Position numbers and translations under genes: made by a program. The notes beneath the pieces were generated by a model. It was not told where the DNA came from and made no database searches. It saw only the letters and a program-made list of their open reading frames with translations. 64,000 nt of DNA from GCA-2697345 sp049602715 (GTDB lineage: Bacteria > Pseudomonadota > Alphaproteobacteria > Rhodobacterales > Rhodobacteraceae). This document shows positions 9,011 to 18,041 of this stretch, in pieces (the first letter of the stretch is position 1; the number at the start of each line of letters is the position of its first letter). The stretch spans positions 14,680 to 78,679 of the forward strand of contig JBMYRX010000002.1 in NCBI GenBank assembly GCA_049602715.1, given 5' to 3'.

Positions 9011-10513
9011 TTATTCCTCGGGTAAATTAAAAACCTGCCCAGGATAGATAAGGTCCGGATCTTTGATCAAATCGAGATTAGCCTGATATACTCTAACATA
9101 TTGGAATCCAGATCCGTATCTTTCGCGTGCTATCGCCCATAGCGTATAACCAGGCTGAACTGTGATGGCTGACGCCCCTTTTGCAGCTAGTGAAATGCTT
9201 TCTCTTTGGAATGGCGTTTCTACTCGGCTAACAACAATTCCGTCTGGTGATATTTCATCAGCTCGTAACGTATATAATCCTTGTTTTAGTCCTGTCAATG
9301 GAGTGACCCAAGAGCCATCTGCGCCAACGGATGTCGACTTTACAGGTTTATCATCGATATAAATCCTAACAAAATCACCTACACCACCTTTACCCGAAAT
9401 TGTTACTTCTCCTTCATCATCATAAGTTATAACTTCAATTCCCAAGCTATCCGAGCCTTTTAATTTTTCAGAAGAAACTTTAGGTACCTGGACAACTTCA
9501 ATTTCCTTGTCGTTGACTATTACAATAGTTGGAATTTTAGTTAATTCTTCTTGACCGGTAGTCGTATCTGCAGAACCGGTATTCGGTACTACTTTATTAT
9601 CAGTGATTATTTTTTCATGACTGGTAGTCGTACCTATAGAGCCCGCATTTGATACTTCTTTATCATTTGATACTTCTTTATCATTTGATACTTCTTTATC
9701 ATTTGATACCTGTTCAACTACTTCATTTATTTTGTTTTCGCTAATAATATCTTTTGTACCTTCACTAGTTGAGATAACGATCTCATCGCTAATATCGCTA
9801 ACCTTTTCGGAACTTGCAGCAGTAACTGTGTCCTGGTTTGAAGTGGCGTCCTTACCAGCGGGAATATCTTCAACTTCTTTCGACAAATTTTTATTAGTAT
9901 CAGCGGTTTTCAATGACTCATCAGCTTCATCACTTTTTATTACCGGATTTATTAATGCTGACTGTGTAGAATTATTAATTGATCCATTTAAGCTTTTTTG
10001 CTCAAGTGATAATGTGAAGGGTTTATTGAATTCTGGAAGGTCAAAGAAAAGTGCAAATTGACCATCTTCTGAAACAAGTCCTTTTGTAACAGGTTTATCG
10101 TTAAGAAGTACACTAACTGTACTACCTGGCTCTCCGTCTCCGGAAACAATTCCTGAACCATCTTTCTCTACTCTAATCAATCCAATTTCAGGTAAAAGCG
10201 TTTCAATTTCCACTTTATTATTTGTGATATTTGTATTTTCACTATCTTTTATTATTTTCGATTCTGATAACGTTTCCTTACTATTTTCATCTTTAGAAAC
10301 GACTGACTGATTACCAACAGATTCACTTTGTTCTTTATCACTAGTTTTGACTTCGTCTAAAGGAGATTTTTCTTTGACCTCCTCTAAAATGCTATTATCA
10401 GTTAGGGTAATTCCAAAGTAATCAAAAATGTAATTACCAAAAAATATAAACCCTACCAAAAGGGAGACTAATATAACCGGCCAAACATTACCTTCTTTAG
10501 ACCGGTTTGCCAT
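9011..10513 (-). CDS. Membrane-anchored LysM-domain protein with Ig-like modules
   Basis: Probably an inner-membrane-anchored periplasmic protein that binds peptidoglycan. One N-terminal hydrophobic helix (about residues 12-30, VWPVILVSLLVGFIFFGNYI) is followed by a long, acidic, Ser/Thr/Asn-rich linker. Two bacterial Ig-like segments with similar wording appear near 110-165 and 355-425 (DGSGIVSGDGEPGSTVSVLL and DDEGEVTISGKGGVGDFVRI). A C-terminal LysM domain occupies about 446-500, beginning VQPGYTLWAIARERYG and ending in PGQVFNLP. The linker contains three copies of KEVSND encoded by an 18-bp tandem repeat, plus a degenerate duplication around TTTSHEKI/TTTGQEEL. It shares its divergent 102-bp promoter region with the LOG gene. 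The LysM assignment is firm, the cellular role is not. Confidence 0.85.
   Translation of the reverse strand: MANRSKEGNVWPVILVSLLVGFIFFGNYIFDYFGITLTDNSILEEVKEKSPLDEVKTSDKEQSESVGNQSVVSKDENSKETLSESKIIKDSENTNITNNKVEIETLLPEIGLIRVEKDGSGIVSGDGEPGSTVSVLLNDKPVTKGLVSEDGQFALFFDLPEFNKPFTLSLEQKSLNGSINNSTQSALINPVIKSDEADESLKTADTNKNLSKEVEDIPAGKDATSNQDTVTAASSEKVSDISDEIVISTSEGTKDIISENKINEVVEQVSNDKEVSNDKEVSNDKEVSNAGSIGTTTSHEKIITDNKVVPNTGSADTTTGQEELTKIPTIVIVNDKEIEVVQVPKVSSEKLKGSDSLGIEVITYDDEGEVTISGKGGVGDFVRIYIDDKPVKSTSVGADGSWVTPLTGLKQGLYTLRADEISPDGIVVSRVETPFQRESISLAAKGASAITVQPGYTLWAIARERYGSGFQYVRVYQANLDLIKDPDLIYPGQVFNLPEE
9648..9710. repeat. 18-bp in-frame tandem repeat in the LysM gene
   Basis: Three exact copies of TTTGATACTTCTTTATCA lie at 9648-9665, 9666-9683 and 9684-9701, followed by a partial copy. 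On the minus strand each encodes KEVSND in the disordered linker. The unit is a multiple of three, so copy-number change would keep the frame. Confidence 0.9.
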
Positions 10514-10615
10514 TTTGCTACCCCCTCTGTTACAATCTTAAGAACTGAATTATAACAATCCAGACAAAATATTTACTAACATAACTTGAGCTAGTCATAC
10601 CACAGGAGAATTCAA

Positions 10616-11164
10616 TTGAAACCTTTTAGGAAATCAGTGTGTGTATTTTGCGGTTCCCGTGCTGGAAAAGCATCAAATTTTTCTCTCACAACAAAGAAAG
10701 TAGGTAGAATGATCGCTAAAAATGGCTGGCGTCTGGTTTATGGTGCCGGTGATATTGGTTTAATGGGAAAATTAGCAGATTCTGTTTTAAAAAATAATGG
10801 TGAGGTACTTGGAGTAATCCCTAAACACTTACTCGAGATGGAAGTTGCTAAAACTGATTTGAATTCACTTATCATAACCGAAAACATGCATGAACGTAAG
10901 AAAGTTATGTTTATGAATTCAGATACTATACTTATTCTTCCAGGCGGCATTGGTACCTTAGATGAGTTTTTCGAAATTCTAACATGGAAACAACTTAAAT
11001 TGCATAGTAAAGATATATACATTTTAAACATTAACGGTTTTTGGGACAAACTTATTTTATTACTAGATCACCTTGTTATACAGGAATTCTCTGGCAGTTC
11101 GGTACATGGACACTACACTATATTAGCCACATTGGATGAACTAGATAACATCCTCAAAAATTAA
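10616..11164 (+). CDS. LOG family protein (cytokinin riboside 5'-monophosphate phosphoribohydrolase-like)
   Basis: Rossmann-like nucleotide phosphoribohydrolase of the LOG/TIGR00730 family. It cleaves the N-glycosidic bond of nucleoside 5'-monophosphates. Both diagnostic motifs are present: MHERKKVMF (the M-x-x-R-K motif) and LPGGIGTLDEFFEILTWKQL (PGGxGTxxE). The 182 residues match the family length. The start is TTG at 10616, supported by AGGAGA at 10604-10609, about 6 nt upstream. In bacteria the true role is usually housekeeping nucleotide turnover rather than hormone synthesis. It is divergent from the LysM gene and convergent with sodB. Confidence 0.9.
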   Translation: MKPFRKSVCVFCGSRAGKASNFSLTTKKVGRMIAKNGWRLVYGAGDIGLMGKLADSVLKNNGEVLGVIPKHLLEMEVAKTDLNSLIITENMHERKKVMFMNSDTILILPGGIGTLDEFFEILTWKQLKLHSKDIYILNINGFWDKLILLLDHLVIQEFSGSSVHGHYTILATLDELDNILKN

Positions 11165-11185
11165 TATTTTATAGTTAGAGTTAAA

Positions 11186-11210
11186 AACGCAGCCTGTAGT
11201 AAGCTGCGTT
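11186..11210 (-). terminator. Rho-independent terminator of sodB
   Basis: AACGCAGC (11186-11193) and GCTGCGTT (11203-11210) form an 8-bp GC-containing stem with a 9-nt loop. Read on the minus strand, the stem ends in TTTTT, directly downstream of the sodB stop at 11218. It may also stop LOG transcription from the other side. Confidence 0.8.
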
Positions 11211-11217
11211 AATAAAT

Positions 11218-11817
11218 CTACATTCTTGACGCTACATTTTCCCAATTAACTAAATTATCAAGAAAATTTGTAAGATAAACCGGTCGTTTATTCCTAAAGT
11301 CAATATAATAAGAGTGCTCCCAAACATCACAACCCAGTAAAGCTTTCTGGCCAAAACAGAGTGGGTTTACACCATTTTCAGTTTTAGTTATTTTGAGACT
11401 TCCGTCTGTTGCACGTACTAACCAGCACCAACCAGATCCAAACTGGCCCGCTCCCGCTGCGCAAAATGAAGTTTTGAAATCATCTATGGAACCAAAATTT
11501 TCAATTAAACTATTTTCTAATTCGGACGGCATACTAGAATTACCCGGCCCCATCATTTCCCAAAATTGATTGTGATTCCAAAGTTGAGAAATATTATTGA
11601 ATATTCCATTTTGAGCAACTGCATTTGCATCATAAGTGCCAACGATTATCTCTTCTAAAGATTTATTTTCCCATTCAGTTCCTGCGATTGCAGCATTACC
11701 ATTTGTTACGTATGCGTTGTGGTGTAAGTCATGATGGTATTCTAGTGTTTCTTTAGACATGCCGTTATCTGCAAGAGCATCATGTGAATAAGGAAGATTA
11801 GGAAGTTCAAAAGCCAT
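11218..11817 (-). CDS. sodB: Superoxide dismutase, iron type
   Basis: Dismutates superoxide to H2O2 and O2. Metal ligands are visible: H28 in EYHHDLHH, the His of QLWNHNQFW, and Asp and His in GCDVWEHSYY. The Gln two residues before Trp in SQLWNHNQFW is the pattern of Fe-type enzymes; Mn-type enzymes carry Gly there and supply Gln from the FGSGW strand. Fe preference is therefore likely but not proven, since cambialistic enzymes exist. The 199 residues are full length. A strong GAGGAGGG Shine-Dalgarno precedes the ATG. It lies 133 bp downstream of soxG on the same strand. A link to the H2O2-producing sarcosine oxidase is possible but unproven. Confidence 0.95.
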   Translation of the reverse strand: MAFELPNLPYSHDALADNGMSKETLEYHHDLHHNAYVTNGNAAIAGTEWENKSLEEIIVGTYDANAVAQNGIFNNISQLWNHNQFWEMMGPGNSSMPSELENSLIENFGSIDDFKTSFCAAGAGQFGSGWCWLVRATDGSLKITKTENGVNPLCFGQKALLGCDVWEHSYYIDFRNKRPVYLTNFLDNLVNWENVASRM

Positions 11818-11950
11818 GTTATGGGCCCTCCTCAGGTGTTAAAGTTAGTAAGTTATAATAATAAATTTAATTTCTAATTCCGTGTAACATAACCCTTCGG
11901 GTTAAAACAATCCAACATATAGTTTTTTTCATACGTTATTACCTTTTTGA

Positions 11951-12508
11951 TCAATAAAAATTTACTTCACTACCTTTTGAAATAGAAATTTCTAAAAGTT
12001 TTTGAATATAATCTTTCACAGAGGTGAAGCACATTAATTGAAATTTATCAGGAGATAACAAAGATAACGCAACAGAAGCTTGAGCCATTCTTGTACGCCT
12101 AAAATCACCGACCTTAAACACTGTTGGTGAAAAGTCCACTGGACAAAGTTTACCCAAAACGTTTTGAACACCACTACCTTCAATATTAAAAAAGATCCTA
12201 GAATCGGAAATATTAACAACGGAAGAGTGAGTGTTTTTTAATTTAGAAATTAGCTTTGTCTCCGTCGAACAAATATTATCATATCCACCTTTAACTAACA
12301 ATTCATCATGCGACATCCAATAAATTTGAAAATCTTTTTTTATCAAAAATTTTCTACAATCAGGTATAGATAATCCAACAACTGATTTGATCACAGCGGC
12401 AATTTCCTTCGATCCAAAATCGCACCTGATTGTTAAAAGACCATTCGGTTCTAGTTGATTAATCTTAATTGCGTTAATTTGATAACTGAAAGAAGAATTA
12501 TCCTCCAT
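11951..12508 (-). CDS. soxG: Sarcosine oxidase gamma subunit
   Basis: Smallest GCV_T-like structural subunit of heterotetrameric sarcosine oxidase, which oxidises sarcosine to glycine with transfer of the one-carbon unit to tetrahydrofolate. It has about 185 residues from the ATG at 12508 (MEDNSSFSYQ), as usual for SoxG. Gamma-like stretches such as GLSIPDCRKFLIK and DFRRTRMAQASVALSLLSPDKFQL are present. An upstream start at 12547 is open but would overlap soxA by 50 bp. The 12508 start overlaps by 11 bp and has GAGGGGG about 10 nt upstream, so it is preferred. It is last in soxBDAG and diverges faster than the other subunits, so the call leans partly on position. Confidence 0.88.
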   Translation of the reverse strand: MEDNSSFSYQINAIKINQLEPNGLLTIRCDFGSKEIAAVIKSVVGLSIPDCRKFLIKKDFQIYWMSHDELLVKGGYDNICSTETKLISKLKNTHSSVVNISDSRIFFNIEGSGVQNVLGKLCPVDFSPTVFKVGDFRRTRMAQASVALSLLSPDKFQLMCFTSVKDYIQKLLEISISKGSEVNFY

Positions 12509-15500
12509 TCTGTCGGGCCCCCTCAGGATCATAGAAAACTGTTTCAACTATCTTTGTTTCAACTATGTTTCCGTTCAAGGACGGAAACTTTATAACTTCT
12601 CCTACGCGATCCGGACCAAATTCAACTAATCCCAGTGCAATACCCTTACCCAAAGTTGGTGAGAAATAACTTGATGTTACTCTACCAATAGTATTTTTCT
12701 GTCCATTCTCGTTATGTCCAGTCCCAATCGCGTATGCTCCCTCGGGTAGAACAGATCCATCAAGTGTTTCCAAACCAACTAATTTCCATCTCCGAGGGTC
12801 ACTCATATGTACTCTTTGATGAGCTCGTTTCCCAATATAATCTGTTTTTTTCTTTGAAAGAGCCCAATTTAATCCTAAGTCCTGAGGGATTACGGTTCCA
12901 TCAGTTTCATCACCAATCATAATGAAACCCTTTTCGGCTCTCATCACATGCAACGCCTCAGTGCCATACGGAGTTATGCCGAATTCTTCGCCAGCCTGTA
13001 TAATATCCTGCCATAAACTCACGGTTTTACTAATTGGAACAGAAATTTCAAAACTGAGTTCTCCTGAAAAAGAAATCCTATAGATTTTAACATCAATTCC
13101 AGTAATATTATCTTTACTCCAAGTCATAAAAGGCATGGCTTCCGGACCTACTGAATGCGCCCCTAATTTCTCCAAAATGGCTCTAGAATTCTCTCCAACA
13201 ATAGTAATTTGAGAAAACTGTTCAGTTACGTTGGTAACATAAACCTCAAAATCCCACCATTCTGTTTGCAACCACTCCTCCATCATAGCGTGAATACTAT
13301 CGGCACCTCCCGAGGTTGTATGGCATAGATATGAGTGATCATCCATCTTAGCCACCACGCCATCATCTATCAAAAAACCGTTTTCTGAGCAAATCAGCCC
13401 ATAACGACATTTACCAGGTTTTAAATTACTCATCATATTGGTATAAATCATATCTAAAAACTTACCTGAGTCTTTTCCCGAAACTACAATTTTACCTAAC
13501 GTTGAAGCATCTAGAACTCCAGTATTATTCCTACATGATAAAACTTCTCGTGACACAGCCTGATCCACAGTCTCCTGTTCCTTCAGATAACAGAAAGGTC
13601 TTCGCCACTGACCAACTGGTTCCCATTGTACACCGTTTTGATCATGCCATTCGTGAAGAGCTGTTTTTCTAATAGGTTGAAATACTTCACCTTTAGCTTC
13701 TCCAGCAATTACTCCCATTGAAATAGGTGTATAAGGAGGTCTGAAGGTAGTAGTACCAACTTGAGGAATTTCTTTCTTTATTGCTTCAGAGAGAATTGCT
13801 AAGCCATTGATATTACTTAATTTACCTTGGTCAGTTGCCATTCCTAATGTTGTATATCGTTTTGTATGCTCAACACTTTCATAACCCTCTTGAGCTGCAA
13901 GCTCCACGTCTATAACTTTTACGTCATTTTGAAAATCTAACCAGGTTTTAGATTTTAACTTTAAAGTTGATCCATATGGCATTTTCCATACAGGATTGAT
14001 GTCATTAGTGTTTATAACATCTACTATCGGTATAGTTTGTTTTTTAATTGTAAACCCTAGTTCTTTCAATTTTTCACTAACACTGTTGGAAACTGATTCC
14101 ACAATTTTATCATTATCTAGAAATCCATCAGCCGAACCTACTACCGACATAAATCCATTACCACCAGCATCCGTGGGTGGTTTTTCAGAGTCGGGCCTAA
14201 ATGCGGCGATTTTTGTATCCCAAGTTAATTTTCCACCGCAATGTGACCATAAATTTACAACTGGGGACCAACCACCTGACATAGCTACCACATCAACTTT
14301 AATTTCCTCAAGTTTCGTACCAGTACCCGCCTGGTCACATAATGATATACTAGTAACTCTATTTTTACCTGAGACTGAAGATATTGCCTTTCCGTTCTCA
14401 ACACGGATTCCTAAACTCCTAACTTTATCTGCAAGTTCACCCCCTCCATTTGGCCTAGAGTCAATTACTATTGGAACAGATAAACCAGCTTCCTTTAAAA
14501 AAAGAGCTGTTCTATATGCGTCATCATTATTTGTAACAACTGCTGTTCGGTCACCTACGGCAACTGCATTGTTAACTAAATAGTTTCTGACGGCAGACGC
14601 GAGCATAACCCCTGGTATATCATTATTAGCGAAACTTAATGGCCTTTCTATGGCACCAGTAGCAGTTATCATGTGCCTTGCCCTGATGCGCCATAATCGT
14701 TGTCTAGGGCCTGTCAATCCTGACTTATGCTCAGTTAATCTTTCATACGCTAAAGCATAACCATGATCATAAATTCCAGCTCCCATCGTTCGAGTTTGGA
14801 TAGTGACATTCCTCATACTTTTTAATCGAGAGATTGTATCCCTCATCCATTCCGAAGTTGAGACCTTATCTATCTCAGGCGTATCAACCAGGCACTGACC
14901 TCCCAAATGCGGAGACTGCTCCAAAATAAGAACTTTAGCACCTGCGTCGGCTGCAATCTTCGCAGCGATCAATCCTGAAATTCCTCCGCCTATAATTAAT
15001 AAATCAACGAACGCATAGAAATGCTCATATGTATCCGGATCTCTTTGCTTGGGAGCTTTACCTAAACCAGCAGATTTTCTAATTATTGGTTCAAAAAAAT
15101 ATTTCCAAGCAGCTCTGGGATGAATAAAAGTTTTATAATAAAAGCCAGCTGGAAAGAATTTACTTAATAAATTATTTATAGATCCTAGGTCAAAATCAAT
15201 AGATGGCCAGTGATTTTGAGAAAAAGCCTCTAAGCCATCAAATAATTCAATTGTAGTCATCCGAGCATTAGGTTCAAATTGATTATCAGATCCCAAACCA
15301 ACCAAACCATTTGGTTCCTCTACACCGCTTGCTACTAAACCCCTTGGTCTATGATACTTAAACGACCTTCCCACTAACATCTGATCATTCGCAAGAAGAG
15401 CCGATGCTAACGTGTCACCCTCTAGGCCAGAAAACTCTTTACCATTAAATTTAAACTTAATAAGCTTAGTCCTGTCTATTAATTGTCCGATACCTGAAAC

Positions 15501-15512
15501 TCTAGAGCTCAT
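12498..15512 (-). CDS. soxA: Sarcosine oxidase alpha subunit
   Basis: Large subunit of heterotetrameric sarcosine oxidase; it binds NAD+ and the tetrahydrofolate that accepts the methyl carbon. A ferredoxin-fold N-terminal region (about 15-105, without a clear Fe-S cysteine set) is followed by a pyridine-nucleotide disulfide-oxidoreductase domain with Rossmann motif IIGGGISGL near residue 173. A C-terminal aminomethyltransferase (GCV_T) domain spans about 620-1000 and includes WRRPFCYLK and RAEKGFIMIGDETDGTVIPQDLGL. The 1004 residues are full length. Its start overlaps soxD by 4 bp and its end overlaps soxG. A long antisense frame at 13996-14583 is a shadow. Confidence 0.96.
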   Translation of the reverse strand: MSSRVSGIGQLIDRTKLIKFKFNGKEFSGLEGDTLASALLANDQMLVGRSFKYHRPRGLVASGVEEPNGLVGLGSDNQFEPNARMTTIELFDGLEAFSQNHWPSIDFDLGSINNLLSKFFPAGFYYKTFIHPRAAWKYFFEPIIRKSAGLGKAPKQRDPDTYEHFYAFVDLLIIGGGISGLIAAKIAADAGAKVLILEQSPHLGGQCLVDTPEIDKVSTSEWMRDTISRLKSMRNVTIQTRTMGAGIYDHGYALAYERLTEHKSGLTGPRQRLWRIRARHMITATGAIERPLSFANNDIPGVMLASAVRNYLVNNAVAVGDRTAVVTNNDDAYRTALFLKEAGLSVPIVIDSRPNGGGELADKVRSLGIRVENGKAISSVSGKNRVTSISLCDQAGTGTKLEEIKVDVVAMSGGWSPVVNLWSHCGGKLTWDTKIAAFRPDSEKPPTDAGGNGFMSVVGSADGFLDNDKIVESVSNSVSEKLKELGFTIKKQTIPIVDVINTNDINPVWKMPYGSTLKLKSKTWLDFQNDVKVIDVELAAQEGYESVEHTKRYTTLGMATDQGKLSNINGLAILSEAIKKEIPQVGTTTFRPPYTPISMGVIAGEAKGEVFQPIRKTALHEWHDQNGVQWEPVGQWRRPFCYLKEQETVDQAVSREVLSCRNNTGVLDASTLGKIVVSGKDSGKFLDMIYTNMMSNLKPGKCRYGLICSENGFLIDDGVVAKMDDHSYLCHTTSGGADSIHAMMEEWLQTEWWDFEVYVTNVTEQFSQITIVGENSRAILEKLGAHSVGPEAMPFMTWSKDNITGIDVKIYRISFSGELSFEISVPISKTVSLWQDIIQAGEEFGITPYGTEALHVMRAEKGFIMIGDETDGTVIPQDLGLNWALSKKKTDYIGKRAHQRVHMSDPRRWKLVGLETLDGSVLPEGAYAIGTGHNENGQKNTIGRVTSSYFSPTLGKGIALGLVEFGPDRVGEVIKFPSLNGNIVETKIVETVFYDPEGARQNGG

Positions 15513-15838
15513 TTACCAGCCTCCCAACTCCAATTAGGAAACTTCTCTTTAATCTTTTTTTGAAGTTCTTTTGGCGGCATCAACGTCTGCGCTCTATAAG
15601 ATCCAAATATTTCTAAGGTAGTAGTTGATCTAGCGACATGAAACCATTTACCACACCCGCTAGAATGTCTCCATCTTTCAAAATGAACTCCTTTTGGATT
15701 TTTTCTTGAAAAGAGGTATGCTTCAAACTCTTTATCTGATGACTCAATTGCCGCACGTTTTATATGCGCTTCTCCACCTGGAGAAAATTCTGTTTCCTCA
15801 CCACTTATTCCACAATATGGGCAGTTTAATAATAACAT
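15509..15838 (-). CDS. soxD: Sarcosine oxidase delta subunit
   Basis: Small zinc-binding subunit that seals one face of the sarcosine oxidase heterotetramer. The 109 residues carry C6 and C9 (CPYC) and H58 and C62 (RHSSGC), matching the known Cys-Cys-His-Cys zinc ligand spacing of SoxD. GEETEFSPGGEAHI and WFHVARSTTT are conserved family segments. It starts 9 bp after soxB and overlaps soxA by 4 bp, giving strong translational coupling in soxB-soxD-soxA-soxG. Confidence 0.95.
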   Translation of the reverse strand: MLLLNCPYCGISGEETEFSPGGEAHIKRAAIESSDKEFEAYLFSRKNPKGVHFERWRHSSGCGKWFHVARSTTTLEIFGSYRAQTLMPPKELQKKIKEKFPNWSWEAGK

Positions 15839-15847
15839 TTAATCTCT

Positions 15848-17095
15848 CTAATGGGCCACACCGGCAGCGACACTTTCATCAATAAACCTACCTTCACTAA
15901 ATCTATCCAAACCAAAAGAACGAGCCAATCCACCCGGCTCACCTTTAGCGACAAGTTCGGCAGTCGCCCAACCTGAACCTGGAATTGCCTTAAAACCTCC
16001 TGTACCCCACCCACAATTAAAAAAGCAGTTTATTAACGGGGTCTTAGAAATTATTGGAGATCGGTCACCAGTCATATCAACTATACCGCCCCACTGCCTT
16101 AACATCTTTAGACGTGAAATCATTGGGAATGTTTCAACTAAAGCCCTAACCGTTTCTTCAATATGTTGAAATGATCCTCTTTGGGTATAATTATTATAGC
16201 CATCAGCTCCTCCACCAATAACCATTTCACCTTTATCGGATTGGCTCATATAGCCATGTACGGTATTCGCCATAACTACAACATCCATACATGGCTTAAT
16301 AGGTTCAGAGACTAACGCCTGTAAAGCAACCGATTCAACTGGTAATCTAAATCCAGCCATTTCTGCTAATACCCCTGAATGTCCTGCCACAACAACACAT
16401 AGTTTGTCGCAAGCTATTTCGCCAGCAGTTGTAATAACCCCAGAAACCTTACCTTTTTGAGATTTGATCGATGTGACTTCAGTTTGCTGTACTATATCCA
16501 TTCCCATATCAGAACATTTTCGTGCATATCCCCAAGCTACAGCATCGTGTCGAGCTGTTCCACCACGTGCTTGCCACAAGGCTCCCAACACTGGGTATCT
16601 TGGACCAGAGATATTAATGATTGGACACAAATCCTTTACCTTATGAGGAGAGATAAACTCCGTAGTTACTCCTTGAAGGGAATTTGCCATAGCAGTGCGA
16701 CGGTAACCTCTCACTTCATGTTGAGTTTGAGCTAACATCATAACTCCTCTAGGTGAAAACATAATATTATAATTTAAGTCTTGGCTTAAATTTTCATATA
16801 AGCTTCTTGATTTCTCATAAATAGCTGCTGATGGATCCTGAAGATAATTTGATCGGATTATTGTGGTATTTCTACCCGTATTTCCTCCGCCTAACCATCC
16901 CTTCTCAATAATAGCTACATTAGTGATTCCAAAATTCTTCCCTAGATAGTAGGCTGTTGCTAAGCCGTGTCCGCCGGCCCCGATAATAACAACATCATAT
17001 TTACTCTTAGGCTCAGGTGAAGACCAAGCTTTTCCCCACCCAGAATGGTTCCTCAAAGCTTCTCGAGCTAGTGAAAAAGCTGAGTATTTTTTCAA
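15848..17095 (-). CDS. soxB: Sarcosine oxidase beta subunit
   Basis: Catalytic subunit carrying non-covalent FAD and covalent FMN; it oxidises the methyl group of sarcosine with O2, giving H2O2. The FAD-binding motif VIIGAGGHGLATAYYLG is at about 36-52, followed by GNTGRNTTIIRSNY. H183 in GTARHDAVAWGY is the probable covalent-FMN histidine by position. The 415 residues are full length. The start is a TTG at 17095, preceded by GAAGGTGA about 7 nt upstream. It heads the sox operon and is divergent from ruvX across 180 bp. Substrate could extend to other N-methyl amino acids, but the full soxBDAG set makes sarcosine by far the likeliest. Confidence 0.96.
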   Translation of the reverse strand: MKKYSAFSLAREALRNHSGWGKAWSSPEPKSKYDVVIIGAGGHGLATAYYLGKNFGITNVAIIEKGWLGGGNTGRNTTIIRSNYLQDPSAAIYEKSRSLYENLSQDLNYNIMFSPRGVMMLAQTQHEVRGYRRTAMANSLQGVTTEFISPHKVKDLCPIINISGPRYPVLGALWQARGGTARHDAVAWGYARKCSDMGMDIVQQTEVTSIKSQKGKVSGVITTAGEIACDKLCVVVAGHSGVLAEMAGFRLPVESVALQALVSEPIKPCMDVVVMANTVHGYMSQSDKGEMVIGGGADGYNNYTQRGSFQHIEETVRALVETFPMISRLKMLRQWGGIVDMTGDRSPIISKTPLINCFFNCGWGTGGFKAIPGSGWATAELVAKGEPGGLARSFGLDRFSEGRFIDESVAAGVAH

Positions 17096-17275
17096 ATTAA
17101 GTCACCTTCAAAATATTTTATCATTATGAGTTTTTTTCCATAGGTTTAACTAGTAATCCACATACAACAGACATATCATAAGTATGTTACGACATAGTTT
17201 TAATTACGCAGCACAAATAACGCAGACTCAGGATATATCAAACAAAATAATATCTTAAAATAAGAAAGAATAGCA

Positions 17276-17764
17276 TTGGCGGATCTTTTCGAAAATTTAA
17301 ATGATTTTTTCTTATGTTTGAAACCATATCAGGCTATTCTTGGGCTAGACCTAGGAACCAAAACTATTGGCGTTTCGGTTTCTGATACTCTTTTAACCGT
17401 TGCAACTCCTCTAAAAACCATTACCAAAATAAAATTTCGCGACGACTCTACAAAGATTCAAGAGATTATCAACGATCGTTCTATTTCTGGGGTAGTACTG
17501 GGTTTACCAAAAAATATGAATGGAACTGAAGGGCCTAGAGCACAAGCCACTCGATCCTTTTCCCACAATCTTAGTAAGGTAATTGAAGTGCCGATAACTT
17601 ATTGGGATGAAAGATTATCAACAGTAGCTGCAGAAAAAGCACTACTCGAGGCGGATACGACCAGAAAGCGTCGTGCAGAAGTCATCGACTCTGTTGCCGC
17701 TGCTTATATTTTACAGGGAGCATTAGACAGATTTAATAATATAAGGTCTAAAAATGGTGGATGA
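17276..17764 (+). CDS. ruvX: Putative Holliday junction resolvase RuvX/YqgF
   Basis: RNase H-fold nuclease implicated in Holliday junction resolution and in pre-16S rRNA 5'-end processing. LGLDLGTKTIGVSVSD (about 23-38) supplies the first catalytic Asp. GLPKNMNGTEGPRA and WDERLSTVAAEKAL supply the Glu/Asp region, and DSVAAAYILQ the last Asp. The 162 residues are typical. The start is TTG at 17276 with a purine-rich AAGAAAGAA just upstream. It overlaps the following DUF1289 gene by 11 bp. Confidence 0.92.
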   Translation: MADLFENLNDFFLCLKPYQAILGLDLGTKTIGVSVSDTLLTVATPLKTITKIKFRDDSTKIQEIINDRSISGVVLGLPKNMNGTEGPRAQATRSFSHNLSKVIEVPITYWDERLSTVAAEKALLEADTTRKRRAEVIDSVAAAYILQGALDRFNNIRSKNGG

Positions 17765-18023
17765 AGTTTGGATAAGAGACGAAATTCAATCTCCTTGTGT
17801 CAAAATATGCACGATCCATCCTCTCGAGCGTATTTGTACAGGTTGCTACCGGACTATAGAGGAAATAGGGTCTTGGGGTTCTATAACTGATATTGATCGA
17901 AAATCTATTATTCTTGAGTTACCAAAAAGGAAACTTAAATTAAAAAAAAGAAGAGGAGGTCGTTCCGCACGGCTAGACTTAATTAAGGAGAATCCAAACC
18001 TAAAACTTGATCTTAAGATTTAG
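17754..18023 (+). CDS. DUF1289 domain protein
   Basis: Small cytoplasmic protein of 89 residues. The DUF1289 signature is visible near the start as SPCVKICTIHPLERICTGCYRTIEEIG, with four cysteines (C-x3-C, C-x2-C) that look like a metal or Fe-S site. The C-terminal half is very basic (KRKLKLKKRRGGRSAR), suggesting nucleic-acid or ribosome contact, though this is inference. It overlaps ruvX by 11 bp and so is probably co-translated. The domain's function is unknown to me. Confidence 0.8.
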   Translation: MVDEVWIRDEIQSPCVKICTIHPLERICTGCYRTIEEIGSWGSITDIDRKSIILELPKRKLKLKKRRGGRSARLDLIKENPNLKLDLKI

Positions 18024-18041
18024 TATCTTCAGAATCTGGAA

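Noticed and set aside
9648..9701. Possible CRISPR-like array
   Set aside because: The 18-bp units are directly adjacent with no spacers and are in frame within a protein linker.
9732..10061. 109-residue plus-strand frame opposite the LysM gene
   Set aside because: Open only because the acidic, Ser-rich linker on the other strand is repetitive; no start signal or protein features.
11890..11904. TAACCC-TTC-GGGTTA palindrome as a soxG terminator
   Set aside because: The stem is only 6 bp with a 3-nt loop and no T tract follows on the minus strand; it could equally be an operator for sodB, so no type is assigned.
13996..14583. 195-residue plus-strand open frame opposite soxA
   Set aside because: It lies wholly inside the confidently identified soxA on the other strand, its translation has no family features, and it has no ribosome-binding site.
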